This document shows, piece by piece, positions 1-6,949 of a stretch of DNA of 15,980 nucleotides. Under the pieces are notes generated by a model. It was not told the DNA's origin and did no database searches. It was given only the letters and a program-made list of their open reading frames with translations. This stretch comes from an uncultured Eubacterium sp. (GTDB taxonomy: Bacteria; Bacillota; Clostridia; Lachnospirales; Lachnospiraceae), in contig CAJTTQ010000005.1 in assembly GCA_910579145.1 (NCBI GenBank), positions 1 to 15,980 on the forward strand, written 5' to 3'. Made by a program: the position numbers and the translations under genes. Numbering within the stretch: position 1 is the stretch's first letter; each line of letters begins with the position of its first letter.

Positions 1-1
1 G

Positions 2-649
2 GATATCCTTGAGGAGGTAACGGCAGACAGCGGTTACTGCAGTGAGAAAAATCTCCTGTACTTAAAGGGAAATAAAATATCCGGTTACATCAAGTTACAG
101 GATCATGAAAAGCGGAAAACACGTGCATACAAAGAAGATATCGGAAAATATTACAACATGAAAACACAGGTGTCCGGGGATGAACTTTATTATGTCTGCC
201 ATGACGGAAGAGAACTGCATCATATCCGCACAGAGACCAAAACAAAGGATGGTTATACACAGACCTTTGAGGTGTATGGATGTGCAGACTGCAGCGGCTG
301 TGAACACAAAGCGAAATGCTTGTATAAATATAATGCTGAAAAAGATGCCGGGAAAAATAAAGTCATGAAGATCAATGAGCAGTGGGAAACATTGAAAGAA
401 GAATCCCATGCAAACATCCAGAGTGAGAAAGGAATCCGAAACCGTCAGATCCGTTCCATACAGACAGAGGGACATTTCGGGGACATCAAAGAAAACGACA
501 GCTTCCGGCGGTTCAACTACCGGACATCAGAGAAGGTGTATAAAGAATTCATGCTGTACGCCATTGGCCGGAACATAAATAAATATCATCGTTTTCTTCA
601 TGATAAGATCCAAAAATTTGAAGGAAAAACGGAAGAAAAGGCTGCTTAG
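2..649 (+). CDS. IS1182-family transposase, C-terminal part (5' end cut by the window edge)
   Basis: This is the C-terminal portion of a DDE transposase that cuts and pastes an insertion sequence. The frame is open from the left edge, so the 5' end is missing because of the window, not because of a visible mutation. The partial protein begins with the ADSGY motif, whose Asp codon at 26-28 fits the second catalytic Asp of the IS1182 group. It contains a Cys cluster C-x2-C-x2-C-x5-C (codons at 281, 290, 299 and 317), typical of the DDE_Tnp_1 C-terminal region. It then carries QTEGHFG, with the probable catalytic Glu at 467-469, followed by the conserved FRRFNYR and EFMLYAIGRNI stretches. The stop at 647-649 is followed by an intrinsic terminator. 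No frameshift is seen in the visible part. I could not identify the right inverted repeat of the element. The family call is sure; activity cannot be judged. Confidence 0.88.
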   Translation, partial: DILEEVTADSGYCSEKNLLYLKGNKISGYIKLQDHEKRKTRAYKEDIGKYYNMKTQVSGDELYYVCHDGRELHHIRTETKTKDGYTQTFEVYGCADCSGCEHKAKCLYKYNAEKDAGKNKVMKINEQWETLKEESHANIQSEKGIRNRQIRSIQTEGHFGDIKENDSFRRFNYRTSEKVYKEFMLYAIGRNINKYHRFLHDKIQKFEGKTEEKAA

Positions 650-720
650 AAAAAGCGCACTTTCAAAAATGCAGTCAGGGGGTTTTTGCGCCCTAAAATA
701 CATACGGAAAAGAAAAAAAC

Positions 721-780
721 GAATCTCCCGCAGAAGGTCAGATATTAAAAACACTGATTTCTGCGGGAGATTCTTATTTT
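721..780 (+). terminator. Intrinsic terminator downstream of the transposase gene
   Basis: A perfect 15-bp inverted repeat (721-735 paired with 759-773, arm gaatctcccgcagaa) encloses a 23-nt loop and is followed by TTATTTT. The A-rich run just before the left arm means it could also act on the opposite strand. It lies 71 bases after the transposase stop and probably ends the IS transcript, shielding the downstream region. Confidence 0.8.
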
Positions 781-824
781 AAGATTCAAAGCTTAAAAAT
801 CGGTATTAACCGACAGCCCCTTTT

Positions 825-1222
825 GTTTGCCCAGCATGGGCGAGTTCTAACGGGTGAAAGTCCCGAGTGCGCGTAGGCAACAACGAAGCACATAGCCGAA
901 CGGCAAGGGTGTCCGCCGTGTGACGGAATCTGAAAGAAGCTGTAAGCAAACCTTTGACCTGACGGAAAGAAACCGCATATAAGGCTCGGAAATGCGGATA
1001 AGGTGACAAGAGACACTGAAGTCCAAAAGTTGCTGGAAGTACGAGTAAATGTGGCAGGTACATGGAGGGAAATATCGCCCGCGTATGTGCATATGGAAGT
1101 ATTGGAAAACGCCAAAGAACAGAGCAAAGCATCTAATGAAGCTGGATGTACCCCGCTGGGCGGCATATAAGATTGCATACTCGGGAGCGGAGGGCCTGAA
1201 TGGGATCAGCAAGAGCACAAGG
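825..1222 (+). mobile_element. Group II intron relic: 5' domain I joined to the end of its maturase ORF
   Basis: Positions about 825-1072 match the 5' part of a bacterial group II intron ribozyme. I recognise the opening hairpin gcccagcatgggc (829-841), the ttctaacgggtgaaagtccc block, the aggcaacaacgaagc stem segment, the gaatctgaaagaagctg segment, the catataaggct segment and the gacactgaagtcc block of domain I. The 5' end gtttgccc at 825 approximates the GUGYG consensus. A full element would continue through domains I-III, then a reverse transcriptase ORF of more than a kilobase in domain IV, then domains V and VI. Here the sequence jumps at about 1070-1075 straight into the last part of the maturase protein, and it fades out at about 1220. 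I see no domain V hairpin. It is therefore an internally deleted, 3'-truncated and surely immobile relic. Exact ends are approximate. Confidence 0.8.
1073..1222 (+). pseudogene. C-terminal fragment of group II intron reverse transcriptase/maturase
   Basis: The frame starting at 1073 reads YRPRMCIWKYWKTPKNRAK, then HLMKLDVPRWAAYKIAYS, then ISKS. This matches the segment that follows the maturase-specific (GIIM) domain near the C-terminus of intron-encoded proteins, where the usual pattern is RxRxCIWKxWKxPKTR...LxKLGVP...A..AN(S/T)RKGYWRIS. The RKGYWR part has decayed to GAEGLNG. The reverse transcriptase core, thumb and GIIM domain are missing. The reading frame runs on to 1351 without intron-protein similarity, so the apparent ORF with an ATG at 1049 is an accident of the deletion joint and not a gene. 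I infer no function. Confidence 0.78.
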
Positions 1223-1390
1223 GGATGCGGATTACTGCCCCCCTTCCACATTGACATTTCCCCCACATTATGTTACGTTATACACATACCATTTTTTTAT
1301 TTCAAACAAACAACTTACCATAAAAGAATTACCCGAAAGTTACAAAGCTAACACGTAATATTTCATTGCGGGGCAGAATGTGAGGAGAAC

Positions 1391-2758
1391 ATGAAGATCA
1401 TTATTGTTGGGTGCGGGAAAGTCGGCAGGACGCTGGCGGAGGAATTGAACAAAGACGACAATGAAGTTACCGTGATCGACCGCAGCTATGCAGTCGTAGA
1501 GGAATTATCGAACCAATTCGACGTAATGGGCGTAGCAGGAAACGGAGCGAGCTACAAAACCCAGATGGAAGCAGGCATTGAAAAAGCAGACCTTCTGATC
1601 GCCGTAACCGCTTCGGACGAGTTAAACCTTTTGTGCTGTCTGATCGCGAAACGTGCCGGTAACTGCCAGACGATCGCCAGGGTGAGAAACCCGGAGTACA
1701 GCGCGGAAATTGATTTTGTAAAAGAAACGCTCGGACTGGCGATGACGATAAATCCGGAATTTGCGGTAGCGCAGGAGATCGCAAAAGTACTGCGGTTTCC
1801 ATCTGCCATCAAGATCGATTCATTTGGCAAGGGTCGCGTGGAGATGCTGAAATTCCGCGTTCCGCCGGAATCAAATTTAAGTGATATGCTGGTGATGAGC
1901 ATTGCCCCCAAACTAAAGGCCGACGTCCTCGTCTGCGCCGTGGAGCGGGGAGGAAATATTTTCATTCCCAAAGGGGATTTTCGTCTTCATGAAAAAGACG
2001 TGGTATCAATTCTGGCCGACGCCAAAAAAGCGAGCGACTTCTTTAAAAAGATCGGCATCGAGACGCACCAGGTCAAAGATACGATGATCGTCGGCGGCGG
2101 GGATACGTCGTATTATCTGGCAAAGCTGCTTTTGCCGATGGGTATTGACGTGAAGCTGGTGGAGCGGGATGAGCGGCGGTGTGACGTGTTATCTGAACTT
2201 TTGCCAAAGGCGCAGATCATTCACGCGGACGGTGCGGAACAGAGTGTTCTCATAGAAGAAGGAGTGGCCCAGGCGGAGGCGTTTGTGGCGCTGACGAATA
2301 TTGATGAGGAAAACGTTATGCTGTCTTTATTTGCCCGCAGCCAGGGAAAAGGCAAGGTGGCGACGAAGATCAACCGCATGGATTTTGACCAGATCATCCG
2401 TGAACTTGATCTGGATACGACCGTATATCCGAAAAAAATTACGGCACAGCACATCCTGCAGTTTGTGCGAGGGAAAAAGAACTCGATCGGCTGTAATGTC
2501 GAAACGATGTACCGTATACTTGATGATAAAGCGGAGGCGCTGGAATTTATCGTGAAACAGGACTCGGAATTGTCCGGTATTCCGCTGGAGGAACTGCAGA
2601 TCAAAGAAAATACGATCGTTGCCTGTATCATCCGCGGAAGGAACATCATCATTCCCCGTGGTAAGGACACGATGCGGGTCGGGGATTCGGTCGTCATCGT
2701 GACGACGACACTCGGACTGAAAGATATCCGCGATGTGATCCATGTCAGGAAGCAGTAG
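1391..2758 (+). CDS. trkA: Trk-type potassium uptake regulatory subunit TrkA
   Basis: This is the cytoplasmic, nucleotide-binding gating subunit of a Trk/Ktr K+ channel-like transporter, acting with the TrkH protein encoded just downstream. The 455-residue protein has the duplicated RCK layout normal for TrkA. The first RCK_N Rossmann fold has GCGKVG at residues 7-12 and an acidic residue ending beta-2 (VIDR). An RCK_C domain follows at about 140-225. A second RCK_N begins at 232 (MIVGGGDTS) and a second RCK_C covers about 370-455. The second glycine motif is GGGDTS, lacking the third Gly, so this half may bind nucleotide poorly or differently. The ATG at 1391 is preceded by GAGGAG (1382-1387). 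The gap to trkH is 14 bases, so the two are surely co-transcribed. I found no c-di-AMP riboswitch-like structure in the leader. Confidence 0.95.
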   Translation: MKIIIVGCGKVGRTLAEELNKDDNEVTVIDRSYAVVEELSNQFDVMGVAGNGASYKTQMEAGIEKADLLIAVTASDELNLLCCLIAKRAGNCQTIARVRNPEYSAEIDFVKETLGLAMTINPEFAVAQEIAKVLRFPSAIKIDSFGKGRVEMLKFRVPPESNLSDMLVMSIAPKLKADVLVCAVERGGNIFIPKGDFRLHEKDVVSILADAKKASDFFKKIGIETHQVKDTMIVGGGDTSYYLAKLLLPMGIDVKLVERDERRCDVLSELLPKAQIIHADGAEQSVLIEEGVAQAEAFVALTNIDEENVMLSLFARSQGKGKVATKINRMDFDQIIRELDLDTTVYPKKITAQHILQFVRGKKNSIGCNVETMYRILDDKAEALEFIVKQDSELSGIPLEELQIKENTIVACIIRGRNIIIPRGKDTMRVGDSVVIVTTTLGLKDIRDVIHVRKQ

Positions 2759-2772
2759 GGGGGAAGTAAGAA

Positions 2773-4212
2773 ATGAATTACAGGGTTGTCATTTACATGC
2801 TCGGCTGGCTGCTGGATTTTGAGGGGATCTTTCTCATGCTGCCGTGTCTGGTGGGAGCCATTTACCGGGAAGAGGATGCGGTATTTTTCGCTGTGTCCGC
2901 GTTGATCTGTCTTGTGACGGGTTTTATTATAACTAGATTTAAGCCGCAGAATAAATCGATGTATGCCAGAGAGGGATTTATTATCGTGGCTCTAAGCTGG
3001 TTTTTGCTCAGTATATTCGGCGCGCTGCCGTTTGTGATGTCAGGCGCCATACCTTCCTATGTTGATGCGCTGTTTGAAACCGCGTCGGGATTTACGACGA
3101 CAGGGGCGACGATCCTCGGGGATGTGGAGAGCCTCTCAAAGTGTATCAATTTTTGGAGAACATTTACCCACTGGATCGGCGGTATGGGGGTTCTCGTCTT
3201 TATGATGGCAGTCGTACCGCTTGCCGACGGCAGGAATATGTATCTGATGAAAGCGGAAAGTCCGGGCCCTACCGTAGGTAAACTGGTGCCCCGCATCAAA
3301 TCGACCGCCAAGATCCTCTACGGCATGTACCTCGTACTCTCGGTCGTAGAATTTCTCTTTCTGCTGGCGGGACGGATGAGTGTTTACGACGCCCTCACCA
3401 CTACGTTTGGTACGGCGGGTACGGGTGGATTCGGCATCTATAATGACAGTCTGGCCGGTTTTTCCCCGTACATACAGATCGTCGTGACGGTATTTATGAT
3501 AGCTTTTGGAGTTAATTTTACATTTTATTATTTGCTCATTTTGGGAAAACGCTGGAAAGAGGCGTTTCAGATGTCAGAAGTCCGCGCGTACCTGGGCGTG
3601 ATCCTGGTGGCGGTGGCATTCATCACCATCAATATCCGGGGCATGTTCGGCAGTATAGGTGAGGCGCTGCGGCACGCGGCCTTTCAGGTGGGATCCATCA
3701 TTACGACGACAGGGTTTTCGACGGTGGATTTTGACCAGTGGCCGGAATTTTCCAAAACGATCCTGCTCTTACTTATGTTTATTGGCGCCTGCGCGGGCAG
3801 TACCGGCGGCGGTATGAAGGTTTCCCGTATGATCATATGGGCAAAGACCTTTTTTAAAGAACTAAAAATCATGATCCATCCTCGGAATGTGTATAAGATC
3901 TCCGTTGGCGGACGAAAAGTGGAGCATGAGGTCGTGCGTTCCGTCAATGTGTTTTTAGTGGCGTATCTCATCGTTTTTGCCGTGTCCGTGCTATTGATCA
4001 GTTTGGACGGGTTTGATTTTGTGACGAATTTTTCTGCCGTGGCCGCCACGATCAATAACATCGGCCCCGGTTTGAAGGATGTCGGGCCAATGGCGAATTT
4101 CTCGCTGTTTGCGCCGGCATCAAAACTTGTTTTAATTTTTGACATGATAGCGGGAAGACTGGAATTGTTTCCGATCCTGCTCTTGTTTTCACCTAGCACG
4201 TGGAAAAAATAA
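2773..4212 (+). CDS. trkH: Trk-type potassium uptake membrane subunit TrkH
   Basis: This is the ion-conducting subunit of the K+ uptake system, located in the cell membrane and gated by TrkA. The 479-residue protein shows the fourfold M1-P-M2 architecture of the SKT family. The four selectivity-filter loops are visible as SGFTTTG (105-111), GTAGTGGFG (213-221), TTTGFS (311-316) and INNIGPG (427-433). The last filter has the usual relaxed sequence. About ten to eleven hydrophobic segments are spread along the chain. The C-terminus ELFPILLLFSPSTWKK is typical of the family, so the protein is full length. Its start is 14 bases after the trkA stop, behind a G-rich Shine-Dalgarno stretch (2757-2763). 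Whether the pair is ATP-driven, Na+-coupled or H+-coupled cannot be told from sequence. Confidence 0.95.
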   Translation: MNYRVVIYMLGWLLDFEGIFLMLPCLVGAIYREEDAVFFAVSALICLVTGFIITRFKPQNKSMYAREGFIIVALSWFLLSIFGALPFVMSGAIPSYVDALFETASGFTTTGATILGDVESLSKCINFWRTFTHWIGGMGVLVFMMAVVPLADGRNMYLMKAESPGPTVGKLVPRIKSTAKILYGMYLVLSVVEFLFLLAGRMSVYDALTTTFGTAGTGGFGIYNDSLAGFSPYIQIVVTVFMIAFGVNFTFYYLLILGKRWKEAFQMSEVRAYLGVILVAVAFITINIRGMFGSIGEALRHAAFQVGSIITTTGFSTVDFDQWPEFSKTILLLLMFIGACAGSTGGGMKVSRMIIWAKTFFKELKIMIHPRNVYKISVGGRKVEHEVVRSVNVFLVAYLIVFAVSVLLISLDGFDFVTNFSAVAATINNIGPGLKDVGPMANFSLFAPASKLVLIFDMIAGRLELFPILLLFSPSTWKK

Positions 4213-4253
4213 ATACGTGTCACCATCTGGACATGTTAGAAAGTGTATTTGAA

Positions 4254-5084
4254 ATGTCTCATAATAATCAGAAAAAAATTGCGATCATCAATGATATATC
4301 AGGATTTGGCAGGTGTTCCGTCGCGGTATCCCTGCCGGTCATTTCCCACATGAAAGTACAGGGGTGCGTGGTTCCGACCTCTGTTTTTTCAAACCATACC
4401 GGTTTTCCGTCGTTTTTTTGCGATGATTACACGGACCGGATGCCGGCGTATATTGAGGAGTGGAAAAAACTGGGACTGCGGTTTGAGGGGATCACCAGCG
4501 GTTTTCTTGGTTCCGCGGCGCAGATTGAGATCGTTACGGATTTTATCCGGGCGTTTCGCGACGAGCGGACAAAAGTGGTGATCGATCCGGTCATGGGGGA
4601 GAACGGAAGGGCGTATCCGACGTACACGGCAGACATGTGCGAGCGCATGAAGCACCTCGTTCAGTTTGCGGATATTTTAACGCCGAATGTCACGGAAGCG
4701 TGTATGCTGGCCGGCCTGCCGTATAAAGGCTCCGGCTGGACCGGCGGGGAACTGCGGCGGATCGTCGAGCGGCTGCGGGGACTGGGGGCGGGAAAGATCG
4801 TGATCTCCGGGCTGGAAACGGGTCATTATGTCTCGAACGCGGTCAGTGAGCGGCCGGGAGAACTAAAGATCCTGCGCCAGAAACGGGTCGGCAAAGTGCG
4901 CTCGGGCACGGGCGATATTTTTTCCGCCATCATCGCGGCAGACTGTGTCAACGGCGTGGATTTTGAACAGTCGGTCAAAAAGGCGGCGGCCTTTGTGAAG
5001 GATTGTATCCTGGTAACGGAAGAAATGGACATTCCAGAGACGGACGGCGTCTGTTTTGAGGAAGTTCTCTATAAATTAAAATAA
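4254..5084 (+). CDS. Pyridoxamine/pyridoxal kinase-like protein (ribokinase superfamily)
   Basis: This is probably an ATP-dependent kinase that phosphorylates B6 vitamers in the cytoplasm, feeding pyridoxal-5'-phosphate salvage. From the ATG at 4254 it is 276 residues long, usual for PdxY/PdxK-type enzymes. Family signatures seen are IINDISGFGRCS near the N-terminus, DPVMGENG (Asp at residue 111), LTPNVTEA, and the anion-hole/catalytic motif SGTGDIFSA with Asp221. The frame is open further upstream to a GTG at 4200 inside the trkH end. I prefer 4254 because the protein similarity begins right after it and because the GTG would add 18 unconserved residues. No start has a good Shine-Dalgarno sequence, so translation may be coupled to trkH. 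The related hydroxymethylpyrimidine kinase (ThiD) is less likely because of the ISGFGRCS motif. The link to K+ transport is positional only. Confidence 0.85.
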   Translation: MSHNNQKKIAIINDISGFGRCSVAVSLPVISHMKVQGCVVPTSVFSNHTGFPSFFCDDYTDRMPAYIEEWKKLGLRFEGITSGFLGSAAQIEIVTDFIRAFRDERTKVVIDPVMGENGRAYPTYTADMCERMKHLVQFADILTPNVTEACMLAGLPYKGSGWTGGELRRIVERLRGLGAGKIVISGLETGHYVSNAVSERPGELKILRQKRVGKVRSGTGDIFSAIIAADCVNGVDFEQSVKKAAAFVKDCILVTEEMDIPETDGVCFEEVLYKLK

Positions 5085-5096
5085 AATATAACTTTT

Positions 5097-5102
5097 GGAG
5101 GT
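5097..5102 (+). promoter_or_regulatory. Ribosome binding site that fixes the start of the GH51 gene
   Basis: A perfect GGAGGT lies 7 bases before the ATG at 5110. An in-frame TTG at 5095 overlaps this site and cannot be the real start. Confidence 0.85.
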
Positions 5103-5109
5103 AGCAGAA

Positions 5110-6588
5110 ATGAGGAAGGTTGAAGGACTGATCAACACAAAAAGAAAGCAGGGGAACATAAACAAAGAAATTTACGGACATTTTTCCGAGCATTTGGGCC
5201 GCTGCATTTATGAGGGGATCTTCGTCGGCGAAGATTCGGACATACCAAATACAAAGGGGATGCGTAACGACGTGGTAGAGGCTTTGAAAAATCTGGACAT
5301 TCCGGTACTGCGCTGGCCGGGCGGATGTTTTGCCGACGAGTATCACTGGATGGACGGCATCGGGCCGAAAGAGAGCCGGAAATGTATGGTAAATACGAAC
5401 TGGGGCGGTGTTGTGGAGGATAATAGTTTTGGCACGCACGAGTTTTTTGAACTGTGCAGCCAGATCGGCTGTGAGCCGTATATTAACGGGAATGTCGGAA
5501 GCGGAACCGTACAGGAAATGTCCGAGTGGATCGAGTACATGACGTTTGACGGCGAATCCCCGATGGCGAACAAGCGTGCACAAAACGGCAGAAAAGAGCC
5601 GTGGAAGCTGAAATATTTCGGTGTCGGCAACGAGAACTGGGGCTGCGGCGGAAATATGACACCTGAATATTATGCGAATACATATCGCAGATTCCAGACA
5701 TTTTGCAAAAACTACGGCGACAATAAATTGTACAAGATCGCCTGCGGCCCAAACGCGGACGACTATGAGTGGACGGACAAACTGATGAGCATCATCGGCA
5801 GTAACTTTGCGGACGCCATCAGTATGCACTATTACACCGTTCCATGCGGCTGGGAGAAAAAGGATACGGCGACCGGTTTTGATGAGAAACGGTACTACGA
5901 GACGATCGAGTCCACACTTCGCATCGAGGAAATGATCGACCGCCATCTGGAGATCATGAGCAAATATGATCCGGAACATAAGGTGAAACTCGTCGTTGAT
6001 GAATGGGGTACGTGGTATCAGGTAGAAGAGGGAACGAACCCGGGATTTTTGTACCAGCAGAATACGATGCGCGACGCGATGGTTGCCGCGCTGAATTTGA
6101 ACATTTTCAACCGCCGCTGCGACCGCATCGACATGGCAAATATCGCGCAGGTAGTCAATGTGCTTCAGGCAGTCGTTCTGACAGAGGGCGCGAAGATCGT
6201 AAAAACGCCGACCTATTATGTGTTTGAAATGTACAAGCGCCATCAGGGGGCGACGCTCGTTGACTGTTATCTCGATGTACCGAAGGAAGAATGCGAAGGC
6301 TATACGGTGCCGCTCGTCTCATCGTCGGCCTCGGTCAATGAGGCAGGAGAGCTGACTGTAACGCTTGCCAATGTATCTCTTTCCGAAGAAATTGAGTGCC
6401 AGATGGACGTCGTAGGCAGCTACGGCGCTGTTACCGGCACGATGCTGACCGGAAACATGGGCGATTTTAACACGTTCGAAAAGGACGATGTAGTAAAGCC
6501 GCAGGCATTTACAGGAGCAAGCCTGGCAGACGGCGCGCTGACGGCAAAACTTCCACCTTGCAGTGTCGTAACCCTTGTTCTGAAATAG
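5110..6588 (+). CDS. GH51 alpha-L-arabinofuranosidase, cytoplasmic
   Basis: This is a retaining glycoside hydrolase that releases terminal alpha-L-arabinofuranose from arabino-oligosaccharides or arabinoxylan fragments. From the ATG at 5110 the protein has 492 residues, the normal length for intracellular GH51 enzymes. The (beta/alpha)8 catalytic domain carries the N-terminal IYGHFSEHLGRCIYEGI signature, the LRWPGGCFADEYHW motif, the acid/base Glu175 in GNENWG and the nucleophile Glu298 in VDEWGTWY. Residues from about 385 onward form the C-terminal beta-sandwich. There is no signal peptide or membrane segment, so the substrate must be imported first. The start is 25 bases after the kinase stop, with no clear promoter of its own, so it is probably read from upstream. 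It contrasts with the exported xylan enzymes at 6950-15838, for which it would be the intracellular finishing enzyme (inference). Confidence 0.95.
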   Translation: MRKVEGLINTKRKQGNINKEIYGHFSEHLGRCIYEGIFVGEDSDIPNTKGMRNDVVEALKNLDIPVLRWPGGCFADEYHWMDGIGPKESRKCMVNTNWGGVVEDNSFGTHEFFELCSQIGCEPYINGNVGSGTVQEMSEWIEYMTFDGESPMANKRAQNGRKEPWKLKYFGVGNENWGCGGNMTPEYYANTYRRFQTFCKNYGDNKLYKIACGPNADDYEWTDKLMSIIGSNFADAISMHYYTVPCGWEKKDTATGFDEKRYYETIESTLRIEEMIDRHLEIMSKYDPEHKVKLVVDEWGTWYQVEEGTNPGFLYQQNTMRDAMVAALNLNIFNRRCDRIDMANIAQVVNVLQAVVLTEGAKIVKTPTYYVFEMYKRHQGATLVDCYLDVPKEECEGYTVPLVSSSASVNEAGELTVTLANVSLSEEIECQMDVVGSYGAVTGTMLTGNMGDFNTFEKDDVVKPQAFTGASLADGALTAKLPPCSVVTLVLK

Positions 6589-6598
6589 GGACGGCGCG

Positions 6599-6859
6599 AT
6601 GGGAAAACAGATCCGATTTTGTCCGCGGTGCGAGTGGACAAAAGAAATGATGGAAAAAGAGCTGTTAAAGCTGGAGCAATACATCGAACATATCCCCGAA
6701 GAAGACAGGGTTTCTGACGAAGAGTACGAGAGGCGGCTCCTTCTCTGCGACAGCTGCCAGGAACTGCGGGGAGGCTTATGTGGGCAGTGCGGCTGTTACG
6801 TCGCGGTCCGCGCCGCGAAAAAGGCCGGATACTGCCCGCATATCAAGGCGAAGTGGTAA
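6599..6859 (+). CDS. Small cysteine-rich DUF6171-like protein
   Basis: This 86-residue soluble protein has seven cysteines. They are arranged as an N-terminal FCPRC pair (C-x2-C), a central CDSC pair after a helical, acidic stretch, a CGQCGC group, and a final CPH near the C-terminus. The PEEDRVSDEEYERRL segment followed by CxxC resembles the DUF6171 family of Lachnospiraceae and relatives, as I remember it; its role is unknown. The paired cysteines suggest one or two zinc-ribbon-like sites (inference). It starts 10 bases after the GH51 stop and ends just before the promoter at 6870-6898, so it is the last gene of the trkA-to-GH51 run. No signal peptide is present. Binding of nucleic acid or protein is possible but unsupported. 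Confidence 0.75.
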   Translation: MGKQIRFCPRCEWTKEMMEKELLKLEQYIEHIPEEDRVSDEEYERRLLLCDSCQELRGGLCGQCGCYVAVRAAKKAGYCPHIKAKW

Positions 6860-6869
6860 AAATAAGTGA

Positions 6870-6898
6870 TTGAAAAACGGGTGGTAATGGTGTAGAAT
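6870..6898 (+). promoter_or_regulatory. Sigma-A-type promoter for the exported xylan-enzyme block
   Basis: TTGAAA (6870-6875) and TAGAAT (6893-6898) are separated by 17 bases, close to the sigma-70/sigma-A consensus. Transcription would begin near 6905, giving a leader of about 45 bases before the GTG at 6950. It stands in the only sizeable gap between the small cysteine protein and the esterase, where the gene content switches from housekeeping to secreted enzymes. I see no clear catabolite-control (cre) site. Confidence 0.6.
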
Positions 6899-6949
6899 AT
6901 AAGTACCAGATTTTACACAAGATTAGGAGTTCAGAAAGGAGAGGATTGC

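Noticed and set aside
721..830. Class C group II intron insertion directly behind a terminator
   Set aside because: Class C introns enter within a few bases of the hairpin. Here the intron 5' end is about 50 bases after the stem, and the long domain I does not look like class C.
786..1266. Overlapping minus-strand open frames of 108-139 residues across the intron relic
   Set aside because: They lie opposite structured ribozyme RNA, have no recognisable protein features and no start signals.
1251..1283. Possible trkA promoter with TTGACA at 1251-1256
   Set aside because: The -35 is perfect, but the -10 candidates (TACGTT at 17-base spacing, GTTATA at 20) are poor. Kept only as a comment on the unclear trkA expression.
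1049..1351. A 100-residue open frame with an ATG at 1049
   Set aside because: Its first part is ribozyme domain I sequence, its middle is a decayed maturase fragment and its end is unrelated AT-rich DNA. It has no ribosome binding site and is a deletion by-product.
1221..1390. A c-di-AMP (ydaO-type) or other riboswitch in the trkA leader
   Set aside because: Such riboswitches often precede K+ transporter genes, but I found no conserved core elements and the leader is short and AT-rich.
5056..5092. A promoter for the GH51 gene (TTGAGG with TAAAAT or TATAAC)
   Set aside because: The spacing is 20 bases or more, and the start site would fall on the ribosome binding site. The AT-rich gap is better read as a short intergenic spacer in an operon.
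4975..6243. A 422-residue minus-strand open frame opposite the GH51 gene
   Set aside because: The + strand encodes a complete GH51 enzyme with both catalytic motifs. The antisense frame is a composition shadow, rich in His, Arg and Val, without domain similarity.
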